The position numbers were made by a program, and so were the translations under genes. The notes beneath the pieces are model-generated. The model searched no databases and had not been told where the DNA came from. It saw only the letters and a program-made list of their open reading frames with translations. DNA of 64,000 bases from Torulaspora globosa (Eukaryota; Ascomycota; Saccharomycetes; Saccharomycetales; Saccharomycetaceae), in NCBI RefSeq assembly GCF_014133895.1, contig NC_050732.1, forward strand, positions 248,001-312,000, written 5' to 3'. Of the stretch, positions 36,001 to 45,805 are shown piece after piece; the first letter of the stretch is position 1; every line of letters begins with the position of its first letter.

Positions 36001-37645
36001 AAAAATAATCTCTCCCGTCAACGAGAAATTTACAGAAAGCGTTCTTTCTAACTGGAGCAAAACTGTCAAATCGATGTGGTTTGGTCCAGATAGTTTGGTT
36101 GGCAACGTGGGTAATTGACGAAACCCATTGTTTCAATGAGGACTCAGATCTGCATATGATTTGCATTTTCCTTTCACCATTATACAAGGTGATCAGCAGT
36201 TTAGTGGTGATCTTGCTGTAACTTTTACCGTTCCAGTCGGGTTCAGTAGTATTCGAACTCTCCTTATCCTTCCTAGAGCCTGAGAACTTAATTCTGAATT
36301 TCGAATCCATAAGGAAAACATCAAGAGGTGTCGTCGAATGCAGGTCTGACACGTAAAGGATATACGAGTGCCGCACTAGAAACCACTTTGTGGTATGTCG
36401 TTCTATCATATCTCTTAAATCGTTAACTCTGAAATGAGAGACGCGCCATCCTTGAGCCTTTGCCGTTGACCTAATAATCAAATAGCCCTGTTTACTCTGG
36501 TGGTTTTCCTCGTAACTCAAGAGATTTCCAATCGGCGATAGTTCGTAGAACTGGAACAGTCGATTGGCCTGCGGTCGCAGACAAAGAGCAATGTTCAACA
36601 ATCGCAAGTATCTTTCGACTCTTAAATGCATCGGTTGATTCAAATCCTCTGGTTCGTCAATCAAGTCCTGTAAATGCTTCACGCATATGCGGTCCATGGC
36701 TAAGTTCAGCGACGAATTAACGGAGCTGGCAGTAGCAGAAGTGCTCACACGTTTAAGCCCACTCTTCCTGTTTTGAAACATGCTCTTTTCATGGTCGTCC
36801 TTCCTGGGGAAATGCGGTAGCCGGAACCGATGATACCCATTGCGATCGATGTACAGCTTGTTTATGGTGTTTTGTTGGAAAGACACCAGTTTCAGCTTCC
36901 CATGCAGGGTACTGAGGTCTTTGTAGCTCTTGATAACACACCACTTGAGACGATTCTCGCCAATCCCGTACTCGAGATGTACCTTGAAGAACTTCTTCGT
37001 GTCGTCTTCGCCCTTGCTAAAGATACCACTGAACACTGAGCTGTAATCGTCCTCCTCATCATGCCCGACCGCGTTGTCAGCACCCTTGTTTGCGCCGTCC
37101 GGATCCCCGTTGAAATACAGCGGCTCCACCCGAACGCCCAGCATCGCCAGCAACAACGGCGCTCTTCGCTGCCCGTGTTCGTCGCGCAAAAACTGCGTAC
37201 TCGGAAACAAAGCCGCAGGACAACCCGCCATCAGCGAATCTATCAGATCCGATGCCAACCGCTGCGTATACTTGTCTCTCTCGTCGCCACCCGCGTGCTG
37301 CAACGCCACCGACTCGCGCCGTCGCTGCCGCCCACCGCGCATCCCTTTCAACCGCGACAGCACAGCCACTTTCCGGAACGCCTGTTTGAACTCCTTCCGC
37401 CATATATCCAACTGCGGATCCTGCATAAACGACTTCCTCCTCCCACCCTGCTCCTGCTCAGTCTCCCGCTCTCCCACTGCCGAGTTCGGCACCTCATGGA
37501 ACATCAAATTCTTGTACCCAGCCTCGTCATCGAATTCCGTTTTCTGCTCCTCCACCGCCTCCCGATCTTCTGTGTCGCGTCCAAGCTCATCGGCATCCGA
37601 GATCCCCGGCACGACCGCCCCGTTCGCCTGCCCGCCCGCTACCAT
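33047..37645 (-). CDS. SPO14: phospholipase D Spo14
   Basis: Spo14 hydrolyses phosphatidylcholine to phosphatidic acid and choline; it is required for prospore membrane formation in sporulation and for Sec14-independent secretion. The protein is 1532 residues (1683 in S. cerevisiae). An N-terminal PX-like region (with FFKVHLEYGIGENRLKW) is followed by a PH domain (KQGYLIIRS; TTKWFLVRHSYILYV). The two HKD catalytic motifs are HHEKMTVIDNT at about residue 645 and HAKVLIVDDRSCIIGSANIN at about 948. A conserved C-terminal domain ends in WFYNVDRIPPIDIYD. The start is the ATG at 37645 (MVAGGQANG); six codons further up begin without ATG. The gene is divergent from the GATA factor. Confidence 0.96.
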   Translation of the reverse strand: MVAGGQANGAVVPGISDADELGRDTEDREAVEEQKTEFDDEAGYKNLMFHEVPNSAVGERETEQEQGGRRKSFMQDPQLDIWRKEFKQAFRKVAVLSRLKGMRGGRQRRRESVALQHAGGDERDKYTQRLASDLIDSLMAGCPAALFPSTQFLRDEHGQRRAPLLLAMLGVRVEPLYFNGDPDGANKGADNAVGHDEEDDYSSVFSGIFSKGEDDTKKFFKVHLEYGIGENRLKWCVIKSYKDLSTLHGKLKLVSFQQNTINKLYIDRNGYHRFRLPHFPRKDDHEKSMFQNRKSGLKRVSTSATASSVNSSLNLAMDRICVKHLQDLIDEPEDLNQPMHLRVERYLRLLNIALCLRPQANRLFQFYELSPIGNLLSYEENHQSKQGYLIIRSTAKAQGWRVSHFRVNDLRDMIERHTTKWFLVRHSYILYVSDLHSTTPLDVFLMDSKFRIKFSGSRKDKESSNTTEPDWNGKSYSKITTKLLITLYNGERKMQIICRSESSLKQWVSSITHVANQTIWTKPHRFDSFAPVRKNAFCKFLVDGRDYFWALSEALNMAQDVIYIHDWWLSPELYMRRPVNGNQEFRIDRILKERAEKGVKIFIVVYRNVGNIVGTDSLWTKHSMLSLHHNIHLIRSPNQWLQNTYFWAHHEKMTVIDNTIAFMGGIDLCYGRYDTPEHVLRDDHENLNDQNFPGKDYSNARICDFHDLDKPFESMYDRKKIPRMPWHDVHMMTVGEAARDMARHFVQRWNYLLRQKRPSRPTPLLTPPCDFTRTQLKNSPFFRMLKPRSTCEVQVLRSAGSWSLGLKETEKSIQNAYLKLIETSEHFIYIENQFFVTTSHWDSVIIENKIGDAIVDRIIRANSEGRTWKAFIMIPLMPGFDSPIDQPEASSVRVIMQCQYQSISRGETSIFSRLKKVNIDPLQYIQFFSLRKWSTIGKNDKLVTEQLYVHAKVLIVDDRSCIIGSANINERSQLGNRDSEVAMIIRDTDLVKSKMNDKDYYAGRFAFELRKRLMREHLGCNVDLVEIVERLFGHLEELAKMNYKTLHTAADQSKKNEKLNSAMIELAYREVFDVEHSEAWEIRYANDPQSGDNGIVNFTSNDDTTAGGPLNSVSQELNGKSKLPDREASSTTIKNYHSFNYRAGEENIGIRDNKPISTDPRLTNNEKHRDDVAGLGVDGWKKVTKKFKENVTEQLRDWAVAALGSDSAKHKKEARLSFLPDRNDIEEYLRDDLITYEQKWDMLKRITYLQHLAYKNMENAKVNSSTGSAGTDFKYSNESKANHKAHDEILEEQELDDDCIDELLVQMAPNFQTRETFSQKLLNLRFIDPYSFDDPICGSFYEDMWFSIALRNSLLFRLVFHCQPDNAVQSWRDYKEYNRMAQEFSDNQDALIELEKFTRPTASSGNTFSTADALGKGDLPVRKDATGSVERGTTIGEVPQSVIHNDITSMADARANAAQSRRSKATALRMRLSGSLLFGFNQRIFDKYTARRILERVHGHLVVFPTEWLAKEVESKNWFYNVDRIPPIDIYD

Positions 37646-37773
37646 ACCTCTCGAAACCTCCAAATACGCCGCAATCGACCGACTGTCTCTTCTTCAGACC
37701 TGGGCGGTTGTGACTGTCAACTGTTTACATGCCGCCACCGAGACCCCTTCCCTTAAGCGCCCGCCCCCATGGT

Positions 37774-37780
37774 CGGGTAA
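37774..37780 (+). promoter_or_regulatory. Reb1-type site
   Basis: CGGGTAA, in the extended context tCGGGTAACCG, matches the Reb1 core. It lies about 130 bp upstream of SPO14 and may keep the shared promoter free of nucleosomes. Confidence 0.45.
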
Positions 37781-37882
37781 CCGTCCTGCAAGATTCTCAC
37801 GCCCGCACTTCTCACGACCGTCTCCTGGCTGTTGACAGCAGCCCCATCGGCTCCACCGCCGCATCCTTTGTGCTTGTCGACT

Positions 37883-38058
37883 CTTATCAGTGCCCCTACC
37901 GCGAGATAAGATAACTGATCTGGTGCGGTCTGGCAATGGTTCCGCGTCTCCACGGCAGGCGACCACCATCTACGTGCAGCAACGTGCTGGGTCGGCGCGC
38001 TGTTGAGGAAATCCAATCCGTCTACAATAGCAAGATATATGTTGCTGAGCTTGATAAG
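37883..38058. promoter_or_regulatory. GATA-site cluster (nitrogen control)
   Basis: CTTATC at 37883-37888, GATAAG at 37905-37910, GATAA at 37910-37914 and GATAAG at 38053-38058. The first three lie within 32 bp and in opposite orientations, the paired arrangement favoured by Dal80-type dimers. They precede a GATA-factor gene, so auto- and cross-regulation by nitrogen is likely. Confidence 0.7.
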
Positions 38059-38304
38059 AGCACGATCTCATTCGCCTGGCTGTCCTTGATGGCATCGATA
38101 TCTGTTGTGCTAATTATTTCTTGGCTTTCCCTCAGCGCTGAGCGCAGGCACAGAGGGAAAATTGAAAAATTTTCGATCTCAGTGGTCTTCTCGAGGAAAG
38201 AACAGGCAGAAACGATATAAGTGAACGGTTTCTGGGGTGTCCGAGAGGTCAATTGGTTGCAGATTGGCTAGTTGAAGCACGAATTTTTTTTTTCCGGCAG
38301 CGAG

Positions 38305-39660
38305 ATGAGTGGGACTACGGCAGCTGCCGCTGCGAGTGACAGGGCCGATGGGCGTGCCGGTGGTAGCGGCGTACAGGGTTTTTACTATCCTTTCCAGGGT
38401 GCTGGAGGCAAGGGGAGCTTGGCGCTGTCCTCTTCGTGCTCTCCGGGGTGTTCGGCGGGCGAGAGTCCGACCGGACAGGAAGCGTCCGTGTCGTCGTCGT
38501 CGTCTTCTTCGCCGGGAGTGGGTAATGGGGCGAAGCAGGCCGGTGATGGCGATGGTAAGAGCAAAGTTGGTCATGGAACTCAGCATAGTCATAATCAGCC
38601 ACATCACAGCCACAGTCCCGTTTGTAAGAACTGTCTGACGTCGACCACGCCGCTGTGGAGGCGAGACGAGAAGGGAGCGGTGCTCTGCAATGCGTGCGGG
38701 TTGTTTCTCAAGCTGCATGGCAGACCAAGACCAATCAGTCTGAAGACGGATGTTATCAAGTCGCGGAATCGCAAAGGTGCGCATCACCAGCATAATCATG
38801 CTAGCGAGGGCAGCGGTTCGCTGGCTGAGCCACAGCACAGGCGATCGTCCAGCGATGATAGGAAGAGAAAGCAGCAGCCGGGGACGGGCAGCGAGGCGAA
38901 AGGCAAGAAGAGCAAGGTTGCTGAAGATCCGGAGACGCGGGATGTGTGCTCCGCGGCCAATACTCTAGAAACGCTGATGTCTGGCGACGCGTCGAAGCCA
39001 AGAATAAAACCCAAACTAAAGCAGGAAGCGTCACACCAGATGCCGTCGCCGTCGCAGTCTGCCACACAACTGCCGCATCTGTCGGCTTTGCTGGAAAACG
39101 TAAGAAGTGGCTCGAAACCCGCGCCAGGCATACTGGAAACGCTCAGTGACAGGTCGGCGGTCTCTTCGCCAAGCATCTTCGCTCAGGGTCATCAGGTCGC
39201 AAACCAGGTCCCGCTCCATGTGAATCCGCTGAACGAGCCAGTGAAGCCGGGCACGAGCGAAATCGTACCTGTCGTCCATGCTCCTACTACACAACCTGCG
39301 GCACCGGTGTCGCAAAGCTGCAGCTCAACTTCGCTAGTACGAGCTGGTTCAATGTCTCAACGATATACATCACCACCACAAAGTCTCGGAACATCAGTGC
39401 CCATGGTACAGACAGCTTCTGCTTTGCCTGTGTCCGTGGCAACACCACTGCCATTGAGCTCCGTCAACGAATCAGCTCGATCAGTCCACACTGGACAAAG
39501 TCCGCTTTCAATCCTCTACAAGAATGAAGAAGAGGTTATAAGGTTAAAAACGAGAATTAACGAGCTCGAATTGGTTACCGATCTGTACAAGAGACACATC
39601 TTTGATCTGGACGAAAAATGTAGAGAATTGGAGCTGGAGATTGAGAGTCTGAAACGCTGA
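38305..39660 (+). CDS. GZF3: GATA zinc-finger regulator (Dal80/Gzf3 ancestor)
   Basis: Dal80 and Gzf3 are GATA factors that repress nitrogen-catabolite genes; this single gene represents their common ancestor. The protein is 451 residues (Gzf3 551, Dal80 269). The zinc finger lies at about residues 106-131 ([20 protein letters not shown] and then CNACGLF), followed by the basic tail [20 protein letters not shown]. The middle is Ser/Gln/Pro-rich. A leucine-zipper coiled coil covers about 410-451 ([20 protein letters not shown] onward), as in Dal80 and Gzf3, where it supports dimerisation. The ATG at 38305 was chosen since the open frame above it begins with TTG. The neighbours (DID2, CCT7, UTP10) match both S. 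cerevisiae loci. By length it resembles Gzf3 more than Dal80. Confidence 0.92.
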   Translation: MSGTTAAAAASDRADGRAGGSGVQGFYYPFQGAGGKGSLALSSSCSPGCSAGESPTGQEASVSSSSSSSPGVGNGAKQAGDGDGKSKVGHGTQHSHNQPHHSHSPVCKNCLTSTTPLWRRDEKGAVLCNACGLFLKLHGRPRPISLKTDVIKSRNRKGAHHQHNHASEGSGSLAEPQHRRSSSDDRKRKQQPGTGSEAKGKKSKVAEDPETRDVCSAANTLETLMSGDASKPRIKPKLKQEASHQMPSPSQSATQLPHLSALLENVRSGSKPAPGILETLSDRSAVSSPSIFAQGHQVANQVPLHVNPLNEPVKPGTSEIVPVVHAPTTQPAAPVSQSCSSTSLVRAGSMSQRYTSPPQSLGTSVPMVQTASALPVSVATPLPLSSVNESARSVHTGQSPLSILYKNEEEVIRLKTRINELELVTDLYKRHIFDLDEKCRELELEIESLKR

Positions 39661-39821
39661 CTGGGGGCCAGCATCATCATAGATATCTTTCATAACAACG
39701 GTATAGAGAACTTGAGCATACTTCACGACTTCGACGTCTATCGTCGCCGTTAAAAGGAGAGATGACACTGTTCAACATCAAGACTAGCATAATCCGGGAA
39801 GATAGATGAGGATATTGAGCA

Positions 39822-40430
39822 ATGTCACGTAACCCATCAGCTGGTCTGGAAAATACTCTATTTCAATTGAAATTTACTTCGAAGCAGTTGCAGAAACAGG
39901 CTCAAAAAGCCTCCAAGGAAGAGAAGCAAGAATCTAATAAACTGAAAAAAGCCTTGAACGAAAGCGAAGAGATTGCTAGGATATATGCTTCAAATGCGAT
40001 AAGGAAGAAGAATGAAAGGCTGCAGTTGCTGAAATTGGCTTCAAGAATCGATTCAGTCGCTTCTCGGGTGCAAACTGCGGTCACAATGAGACAGGTGTCG
40101 GGATCCATGGCGTCTGTGTGTCGAGGTATGGATAAGGCTTTGCAAAGCATGAACTTGCAACAAATTACAATGATAATGGATAAATTTGAGCAACAGTTTG
40201 AGGACTTAGATGCAAGCGTTAACGTCTATGAGGACATGGGAATAAGCTCAGATGCTGTCATAGTCGACGCGGATAAGGTGGATGAATTGATGAGCAAAGT
40301 GGCCGACGAAAATGGGCTGGAATTGAAACAAAGTGCGAGACTCGATGAGCTACCTGACCTTGAGCAACCCGAGATAAACGAAGAAAAAGAAGACAAACTG
40401 GCACAAAGATTACGTGCGTTGCGTGGCTGA
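39822..40430 (+). CDS. DID2: ESCRT-III-associated protein Did2 (CHMP1)
   Basis: Did2 is the CHMP1-type ESCRT-III protein that recruits Vps4 for disassembly of ESCRT-III on endosomes. The protein is 202 residues (204 in S. cerevisiae) and the match is almost line for line: MSRNPSAGLENTLFQLKFTS at the start and a basic first helix pair. The MIT-interacting motif at the C-terminus is DKLAQRLRALRG. It is helical throughout. The gene converges with CCT7, 75 bp apart, and follows the GATA factor by 160 bp. Confidence 0.97.
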   Translation: MSRNPSAGLENTLFQLKFTSKQLQKQAQKASKEEKQESNKLKKALNESEEIARIYASNAIRKKNERLQLLKLASRIDSVASRVQTAVTMRQVSGSMASVCRGMDKALQSMNLQQITMIMDKFEQQFEDLDASVNVYEDMGISSDAVIVDADKVDELMSKVADENGLELKQSARLDELPDLEQPEINEEKEDKLAQRLRALRG

Positions 40431-40505
40431 CAACTTGGCGTTTCAACGTGGGTAAATGTGCTTACGTTTTCTGTATATGTATAATTACAAAATGCGAATC
40501 GAAAA

Positions 40506-42161
40506 TCATTGCATGGGCAGACCTCTTCCTCTGCCGGCACCGGGAGGCGGTGCCATACCGGCATTTGCCGGTTGGCTTCCCTTGTTTGTAATGGTCTCAT
40601 CTACTGAAAGGATAAGGTTAGCTGCTTCAGTTGCACTATTCAGGGCGTTTATCTTCACCAATGCCGGCTCCCATACAAATTTAGCAAAGTTATCACCGAC
40701 GCTTTCAGTCTCGAAATCGACACCGTACCACTTTTCGCCTTTGCTATGCGCCATTCTTAGCTTATTCAGTAGCTCTATGGCGTCAAAGCCTGCGTTTTCA
40801 CAAAGCTGTCTGGGTATGACCTCAAGTGCTTTGGCGAAAGCGTTGATGACTAGTTGCTGTTTACCAGCGATTGTCTTAGAGTAGTTGCGCAAATATCTTG
40901 AGACCTCCATTTCAACGGCACCACCGCCTGCGACAATCAGCTTGTTTTGTAGCGCTCTCTTGACGATCATAATAGCATCGTGCAAAGATCTCTCCACTTC
41001 TGCGATAACCTGTTCAGCACCACCTCTCAATAGCAAAGTACAAGTCTTCGCCTTTGGACACCCCTGGAACAGGTTGTAACGTTCGGAACCGATTTGAATT
41101 TCTTCGAAGACTTCGCATGTTCCCAAGTGCTCCCCTTTGATGTCAGTTGTGCTTGATTGTATTGCACCACCAACAGCCAATATAGCGCGATCGAGATCGT
41201 CGCTAGCCACTCTACCTGCACAGAAGATGTTTCTATCTGCAAAGAATTGAGTAGCCAAGTCACCAATTGGCAGCTTGGATAGCACAATATTTGCACCAGT
41301 GCTTTCGATTTGCTTCAACTTCTCCATGATTAATTGCCATTCAGCGTCGACGATGGCTTGATAGTCCTCGACATTCTCCACGCGGACTTCTGCGTTATCC
41401 TTCTCAGCCTTCAGCTCCAACTCTACGTTCAAGCTGAGAATCTTGGGATTCTTGAACTTCTTTGGTTGTTGTTCAAATCCGGCGTACGAGAAGGTCTTCT
41501 TGAATGCCACACCATTAATGAACAATGATTCTTCCATCGATCCTCCGGGAATCTTCTTCATACCAATGAGCTTGTCATCGAGATCATCTTTGTCCAAAGA
41601 CAGCACGGCGTCCACGCACATCTTAACAAAGAAATCCGCATTCTTGTAAATCAGCTTGGATGTCATGGCGGTTTTGGCACAACGCTCCAAGAGCTTCCTG
41701 CTATCACTGTCGTTGTTAGAAATATCAACACAAATCTCTTGGATCTTCGCAGTGGCTAACTCGACCGCCCTTCTATAACCTTTCATAATAACGTGAGATG
41801 AGATTCCTTCCTCTAAAAAGGGCTTTGCTTCTTTCATCAATTCCCCCGCAAGAATAGTGACACTGGTTGTGCCATCTCCTACCTCTGCATCTTGTGCTCT
41901 GGAGATATCTACCAAAGTCCTGGCAGCTGGATGAACAACATCTAACAGCTTTAAAATTGTGGCACCGTCATTCGAGATTGTAGTTTTCTTATTTGAGTTA
42001 ACAATTAGAATATCTGAACCTAGAGGTCCCAAAGTTGGCTTTAGAGCTTCCTGTACTGCCACACAAGCATTGATATTAGATATGATCTGCCCTTTACCTT
42101 GAGAGGCATCTGTGCCTTCTTTCAAAACAACAATTGTCGGCGTTTGATTACCAAAATTCAT
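40506..42161 (-). CDS. CCT7: CCT chaperonin eta subunit
   Basis: Cct7 is the eta subunit of the cytosolic TRiC/CCT chaperonin, which folds actin and tubulin. The protein is 551 residues (550 in S. cerevisiae). The sequence begins [25 protein letters not shown] at residues 95-99 and NDGATIL at 64-70 belong to the ATP site. It ends in a Gly/Arg-rich tail ([11 protein letters not shown]). The start is the ATG at 42161; two codons above are open but start with TTG. It runs in the same direction as MDV1 and SPC34. Confidence 0.98.
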   Translation of the reverse strand: MNFGNQTPTIVVLKEGTDASQGKGQIISNINACVAVQEALKPTLGPLGSDILIVNSNKKTTISNDGATILKLLDVVHPAARTLVDISRAQDAEVGDGTTSVTILAGELMKEAKPFLEEGISSHVIMKGYRRAVELATAKIQEICVDISNNDSDSRKLLERCAKTAMTSKLIYKNADFFVKMCVDAVLSLDKDDLDDKLIGMKKIPGGSMEESLFINGVAFKKTFSYAGFEQQPKKFKNPKILSLNVELELKAEKDNAEVRVENVEDYQAIVDAEWQLIMEKLKQIESTGANIVLSKLPIGDLATQFFADRNIFCAGRVASDDLDRAILAVGGAIQSSTTDIKGEHLGTCEVFEEIQIGSERYNLFQGCPKAKTCTLLLRGGAEQVIAEVERSLHDAIMIVKRALQNKLIVAGGGAVEMEVSRYLRNYSKTIAGKQQLVINAFAKALEVIPRQLCENAGFDAIELLNKLRMAHSKGEKWYGVDFETESVGDNFAKFVWEPALVKINALNSATEAANLILSVDETITNKGSQPANAGMAPPPGAGRGRGLPMQ

Positions 42162-42464
42162 GACCAATTGTGGAAGCTAGCGACCTCTTACGGATCTGAA
42201 AGTGATTCTTCTAAGCAGCAATTTCGTAGTCTAAACATACCTTCATCTCAACGATGCCTGGTTGAAATTTTCGACAGGGCCTTCCGCCACTGAAGTCCAT
42301 ATTACTACGTACGAAGACTAACAACTAAGTTAAAGATGCTCAAGATATATAAATGCTGAGTTTTGTATTGCCAAATGAAGTCTAATTACAAGTGGAATAT
42401 GTACTTAATGACGCTGGGGCTTCAAAGAGCACCACATTGAGAAATCTCTGAAAAAAACCGGTTT
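42162..42464. other. CCT7 upstream region
   Basis: The 303-bp gap between the CCT7 start and the MDV1/CAF4 stop contains the CCT7 promoter. I see no clear known site or RNA gene. Confidence 0.4.
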
Positions 42465-44594
42465 TCATAGAGCCCAAGCAGCAACGTCGCCGTTGCTGCG
42501 GCCTTCAACCATGTAACCGTCCTTGTATCGCACAAACTGCGCGGTAGATGAATCACTTGAATCTTGGGCACCGCATTGCCAGTGTTTGTCATCATTTCTG
42601 TCAACGACCTGAACCGTCGCTTCGCGGTTCGCGACGACTATGCTCTGGGAATCAAAATCTAGCGAGAGAACCGGCGACTCGTAGGCGAAGGCATCGGCAA
42701 GTGTACCTGTTCGTAAATCCCAAATCCTGACGCTACGATCTAGGGAACCGGTAATGAGGTTTCTTGAGTCGAATTTGAGGGCTGTAATCGCATCCGTATG
42801 TCCCTCAAGAGTGCGAATGACTTTGCCTGACCTTAGATCCCAGAGTCTCACCATGCCGTCTTTTGTACCGGTGGCCAGGGCGGCATCGAAGCATTGGAGG
42901 GCACCGATTATGGGGGAGATATCCGTTGGCGTTAGCATTGAGGAGCTCGAGGCTGAGTTATTTTGGCTTAGGCGACCAGCAAAACTTAGGTCGATTGTCT
43001 GCAGACATTTTCCGCTGCTCAGATCCCATTGGCGAACGGTTCTATCCTGTGAGCCACTCACCAGGTAGGCAGAGTCGAACGAGAGGGCCGTGATCTCATC
43101 GACATGCGAATCAAAAGTGTATACGCAAGCGCTTTCGGTGCTTGGAATGACATCACTCTGTTCTTGATAAAGTTGCGCACCTAAATTTAAATCCCACATC
43201 TTTAAGACGGCATCTCGACCACCTGTGATCAACATGCTGTAGCGATTGTCCATTTGCATGCAACTGATGCTAGCCTTGTGTCCAGACATCTGTCCAATCT
43301 GCTTCTTTTGAGACAAGTCCCATATCTTGATGGAATGGTCCAGATGTCCGGCAGTGCAGAGCGTGCCAAATGGTACATCAAAATCCAGGCATGTAATTGA
43401 TTCATTATGTGCACCTTTGAAAGCATTTATCTTGGATCCCCTGGAATAGTACTGCTGAAGAGTTGGAAACGTCTTTCTGCGCTTCTTATTGTTGTCATGA
43501 TAGAAATTACGCAACTTTTTTACTGGGCTCTCGTCTTTCGTCTTGAGCTTCATGTAGATTGACCGGCTCATCAAGGCGGAAGTATTGCTGCTTTCCTCGA
43601 CTACGATACTTTTATCACTGATGTCTTCTTCGCTTCTGGCATTTCCCATGTCGGAATCTTTGAAATCAGTCTGTTCTGATACCTCAGGGGAAATTTCACC
43701 CTTGTCATCATTTTCTGTCCCATTTTCCATCTCCAGACCATATTCCTCCAGGAACGACAATCTGTCCCTCACCAGATCTAGATTATTCTCAAGGAAGAGC
43801 TCATTTTGCTCAATCCTGGCAATCCTTTTGAAAACTGACTCTCGGATTTTTCTCAATCGCTCCAATTTACCGTCGATTTCTCTGATTTCACTTGCTGCGA
43901 CTTTCTTCTGGATCTCCAAAAGGTCCAAACTATCAGTAACTTGACTGGAAACAGCCTTGAGATATCTTCTGGAGTACGACTCGGTGATTCTTTCTGGCTT
44001 TAAACCATCCGGAAGAATGAACTGTTCGCCAATTCCGTTGTTGTCGTTAAACTCTGTATCGTTCAATTCGGGACCTCGTATTGTCTTGATTTCGCTCCCC
44101 GATGAGCTGCTCTGATGCTTGAGCGCCTCATTAATGATAGGTAAAGATGCTTCAAAACCTTGGAACAATGAGGGATCCTGAGTTGTACTCTTTTTCTTGC
44201 CCTTCGCTTCCCCGTTCTCCTTCAGTAGTAGCCTGCTATGAGGGTCAGCCTTCGTCTCCGCCTCATCGCCAGGGATATCATGCAATAAGTCGTCACTGAG
44301 ATAGCTCAGCACTTTAAAACTGGTCTTCGAGTCAGTAATTTTATTCCTGAAGAAGCTCTTACCGTCCTGCGATGAATACAGACTCTGGAAGGTTCCGGGA
44401 CCATTCTTCCCCTTCCAACCCAGAGATATAGCTGCTCCATCGGATCCAATATTTGTCATAGCTTGATGTAAAGCTCTCTTATACGGACTGCTGTATGACA
44501 GAATAGTATCTTCCATATTTTGAGATCCGAAGAGTGCAGCTGCTGTTGTCGACAGTGCTCTCCCGAGCTGCGACAATTGCTCATTACTGGACAT
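42465..44594 (-). CDS. MDV1: WD40 mitochondrial fission adaptor (Mdv1/Caf4)
   Basis: Mdv1 and Caf4 link the membrane anchor Fis1 to the dynamin Dnm1 on the outer mitochondrial membrane; this single gene precedes their duplication. The protein is 709 residues (Mdv1 714, Caf4 643). An N-terminal helical Fis1-binding part is followed by a coiled coil at about 235-300 (EIREIDGKLERLRKIRESVF). Seven WD40 repeats run from about 390 to the end (repeated units such as LITGSLDRSVRIWDLRTG). The start MSSNEQLSQLG resembles Mdv1 and is the first ATG in the open frame. SPC34 next door is syntenic with CAF4 and CCT7 with MDV1, as expected for an unduplicated locus. Confidence 0.93.
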   Translation of the reverse strand: MSSNEQLSQLGRALSTTAAALFGSQNMEDTILSYSSPYKRALHQAMTNIGSDGAAISLGWKGKNGPGTFQSLYSSQDGKSFFRNKITDSKTSFKVLSYLSDDLLHDIPGDEAETKADPHSRLLLKENGEAKGKKKSTTQDPSLFQGFEASLPIINEALKHQSSSSGSEIKTIRGPELNDTEFNDNNGIGEQFILPDGLKPERITESYSRRYLKAVSSQVTDSLDLLEIQKKVAASEIREIDGKLERLRKIRESVFKRIARIEQNELFLENNLDLVRDRLSFLEEYGLEMENGTENDDKGEISPEVSEQTDFKDSDMGNARSEEDISDKSIVVEESSNTSALMSRSIYMKLKTKDESPVKKLRNFYHDNNKKRRKTFPTLQQYYSRGSKINAFKGAHNESITCLDFDVPFGTLCTAGHLDHSIKIWDLSQKKQIGQMSGHKASISCMQMDNRYSMLITGGRDAVLKMWDLNLGAQLYQEQSDVIPSTESACVYTFDSHVDEITALSFDSAYLVSGSQDRTVRQWDLSSGKCLQTIDLSFAGRLSQNNSASSSSMLTPTDISPIIGALQCFDAALATGTKDGMVRLWDLRSGKVIRTLEGHTDAITALKFDSRNLITGSLDRSVRIWDLRTGTLADAFAYESPVLSLDFDSQSIVVANREATVQVVDRNDDKHWQCGAQDSSDSSTAQFVRYKDGYMVEGRSNGDVAAWAL

Positions 44595-44813
44595 CTTAAT
44601 TGTATCACAGATGCCCAATTATTGCGTCTCAGCACCACGTCTCTCGTCTTATTCTCTACCTGGTCTCTGGTTCAAGTCTTTCTAATTCGGTATTTAGGGC
44701 GTTCATCCTATCAAAAGGTGATGAATAAAAATTCATACCAAAAGATGCAAGTAGGTTTGATTGCTATTTCAATGCTAACTATCTAGATTGGCTGCTTCGG
44801 CCGGTCATCTTCA

Positions 44814-45671
44814 TCAAGATTGTTCTGGGGCCTCTTTAAGTTGCAGCTCCAGGGCTTCAATGTCTTTCTTCTCTTTTTCGATCAATCGAGTCACCACATG
44901 GGAAGAGGATGGAATATTCTTGGCAAGCGCTTGTAGCTGATCTTCTTGCGTTCGTATCTCATCTTTCAGTGTTTCAATCTCTGTGCTGATGTCTTTATAG
45001 TCATTCAAGCAACGAGAGTACGCCTGCTTGTACTCAGCCAATGGCCACTGGTTTGAAATCTCGAAAAGCACTTGTAGCATTGCCTCTGTAGGGAAATCCT
45101 CTACAAACATTGTCTTTCTTCGGCTACTTTCTTCCCTGGCATCCACCGTAACGCTTCCATTTTGCAAAGCACGAATGAGGCTGATCACATTGGGGTCATC
45201 GAACTTCGAGAAGAGCAGACCGTAGATATTTGGGTTGTATTTGTCGGCATCTGCCGCAGAATCAACTTCAAAGCTGAAGCCTTTCACAGTTTTCCGCTTT
45301 TTTGCCAGGACTTCGTCATGTTGTTTCAGATAGAACTCCTTCGGTACATAGATGATTGGTTTCTGGTCAGGTAGCCCCAGGCGTCGAGCTCTTTTAAGAT
45401 GAGTGTCTCGTTCGATCAGGAAATCCAAAATACCGCTCCTTCCATCCTTCCTGGTGTGAACTCGTTTTTGGGTATCCATTTTGAAAAGAGAGAGCTCCTC
45501 TTTTGGATTGCAATCCCGTATTAGCTTGGTTATAATAGAACTGTAGCCTTCGCTCTCGTCATGATGCACTACAGCATTGTGAAATATCCCTGGTGGCTTG
45601 AAATATAAGGTAGATAACGAGTCTATCGATCGGGTGATTTCTTCAATGCAAAGATCAAACGATAGGGACAT
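44814..45671 (-). CDS. SPC34: DASH complex subunit Spc34
   Basis: Spc34 is a subunit of the Dam1/DASH complex, which forms rings on microtubules and couples kinetochores to them; it is a target of Ipl1 (Aurora). The protein is 285 residues (295 in S. cerevisiae). The N-terminus with STLYFKPPGIFHNAVVHHDE matches the family closely. The C-terminal third is a predicted coiled coil (ISTEIETLKDEIRTQEDQLQ). The segment SSRRKTMFV has a basic Ser/Thr site of Aurora type. The gene lies between KAE1 and MDV1/CAF4, as in YKR036C-YKR038C. Confidence 0.95.
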   Translation of the reverse strand: MSLSFDLCIEEITRSIDSLSTLYFKPPGIFHNAVVHHDESEGYSSIITKLIRDCNPKEELSLFKMDTQKRVHTRKDGRSGILDFLIERDTHLKRARRLGLPDQKPIIYVPKEFYLKQHDEVLAKKRKTVKGFSFEVDSAADADKYNPNIYGLLFSKFDDPNVISLIRALQNGSVTVDAREESSRRKTMFVEDFPTEAMLQVLFEISNQWPLAEYKQAYSRCLNDYKDISTEIETLKDEIRTQEDQLQALAKNIPSSSHVVTRLIEKEKKDIEALELQLKEAPEQS

Positions 45672-45805
45672 GGCTTGGCTTCTACCGATGCCACTTAGTA
45701 TGGTGAACTTATCTCTGTTTATTCTTTGTTGACAGTGGTTCGGTGTGCAGCGTTTTCTTCAGCTCGGGCTTGGAGGAAGCGATAATACTAACTTGAGATG
45801 TTAAT

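Larger units (their letters stand above)
37646..38304. other. SPO14/GATA-factor divergent promoter region
   Basis: This 659-bp region holds a Reb1-type site CGGGTAA (37774-37780), a cluster of three GATA(A) motifs (37883-37914) and a fourth GATAAG (38053-38058). A long T run precedes the GATA-factor ATG. Confidence 0.65.
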
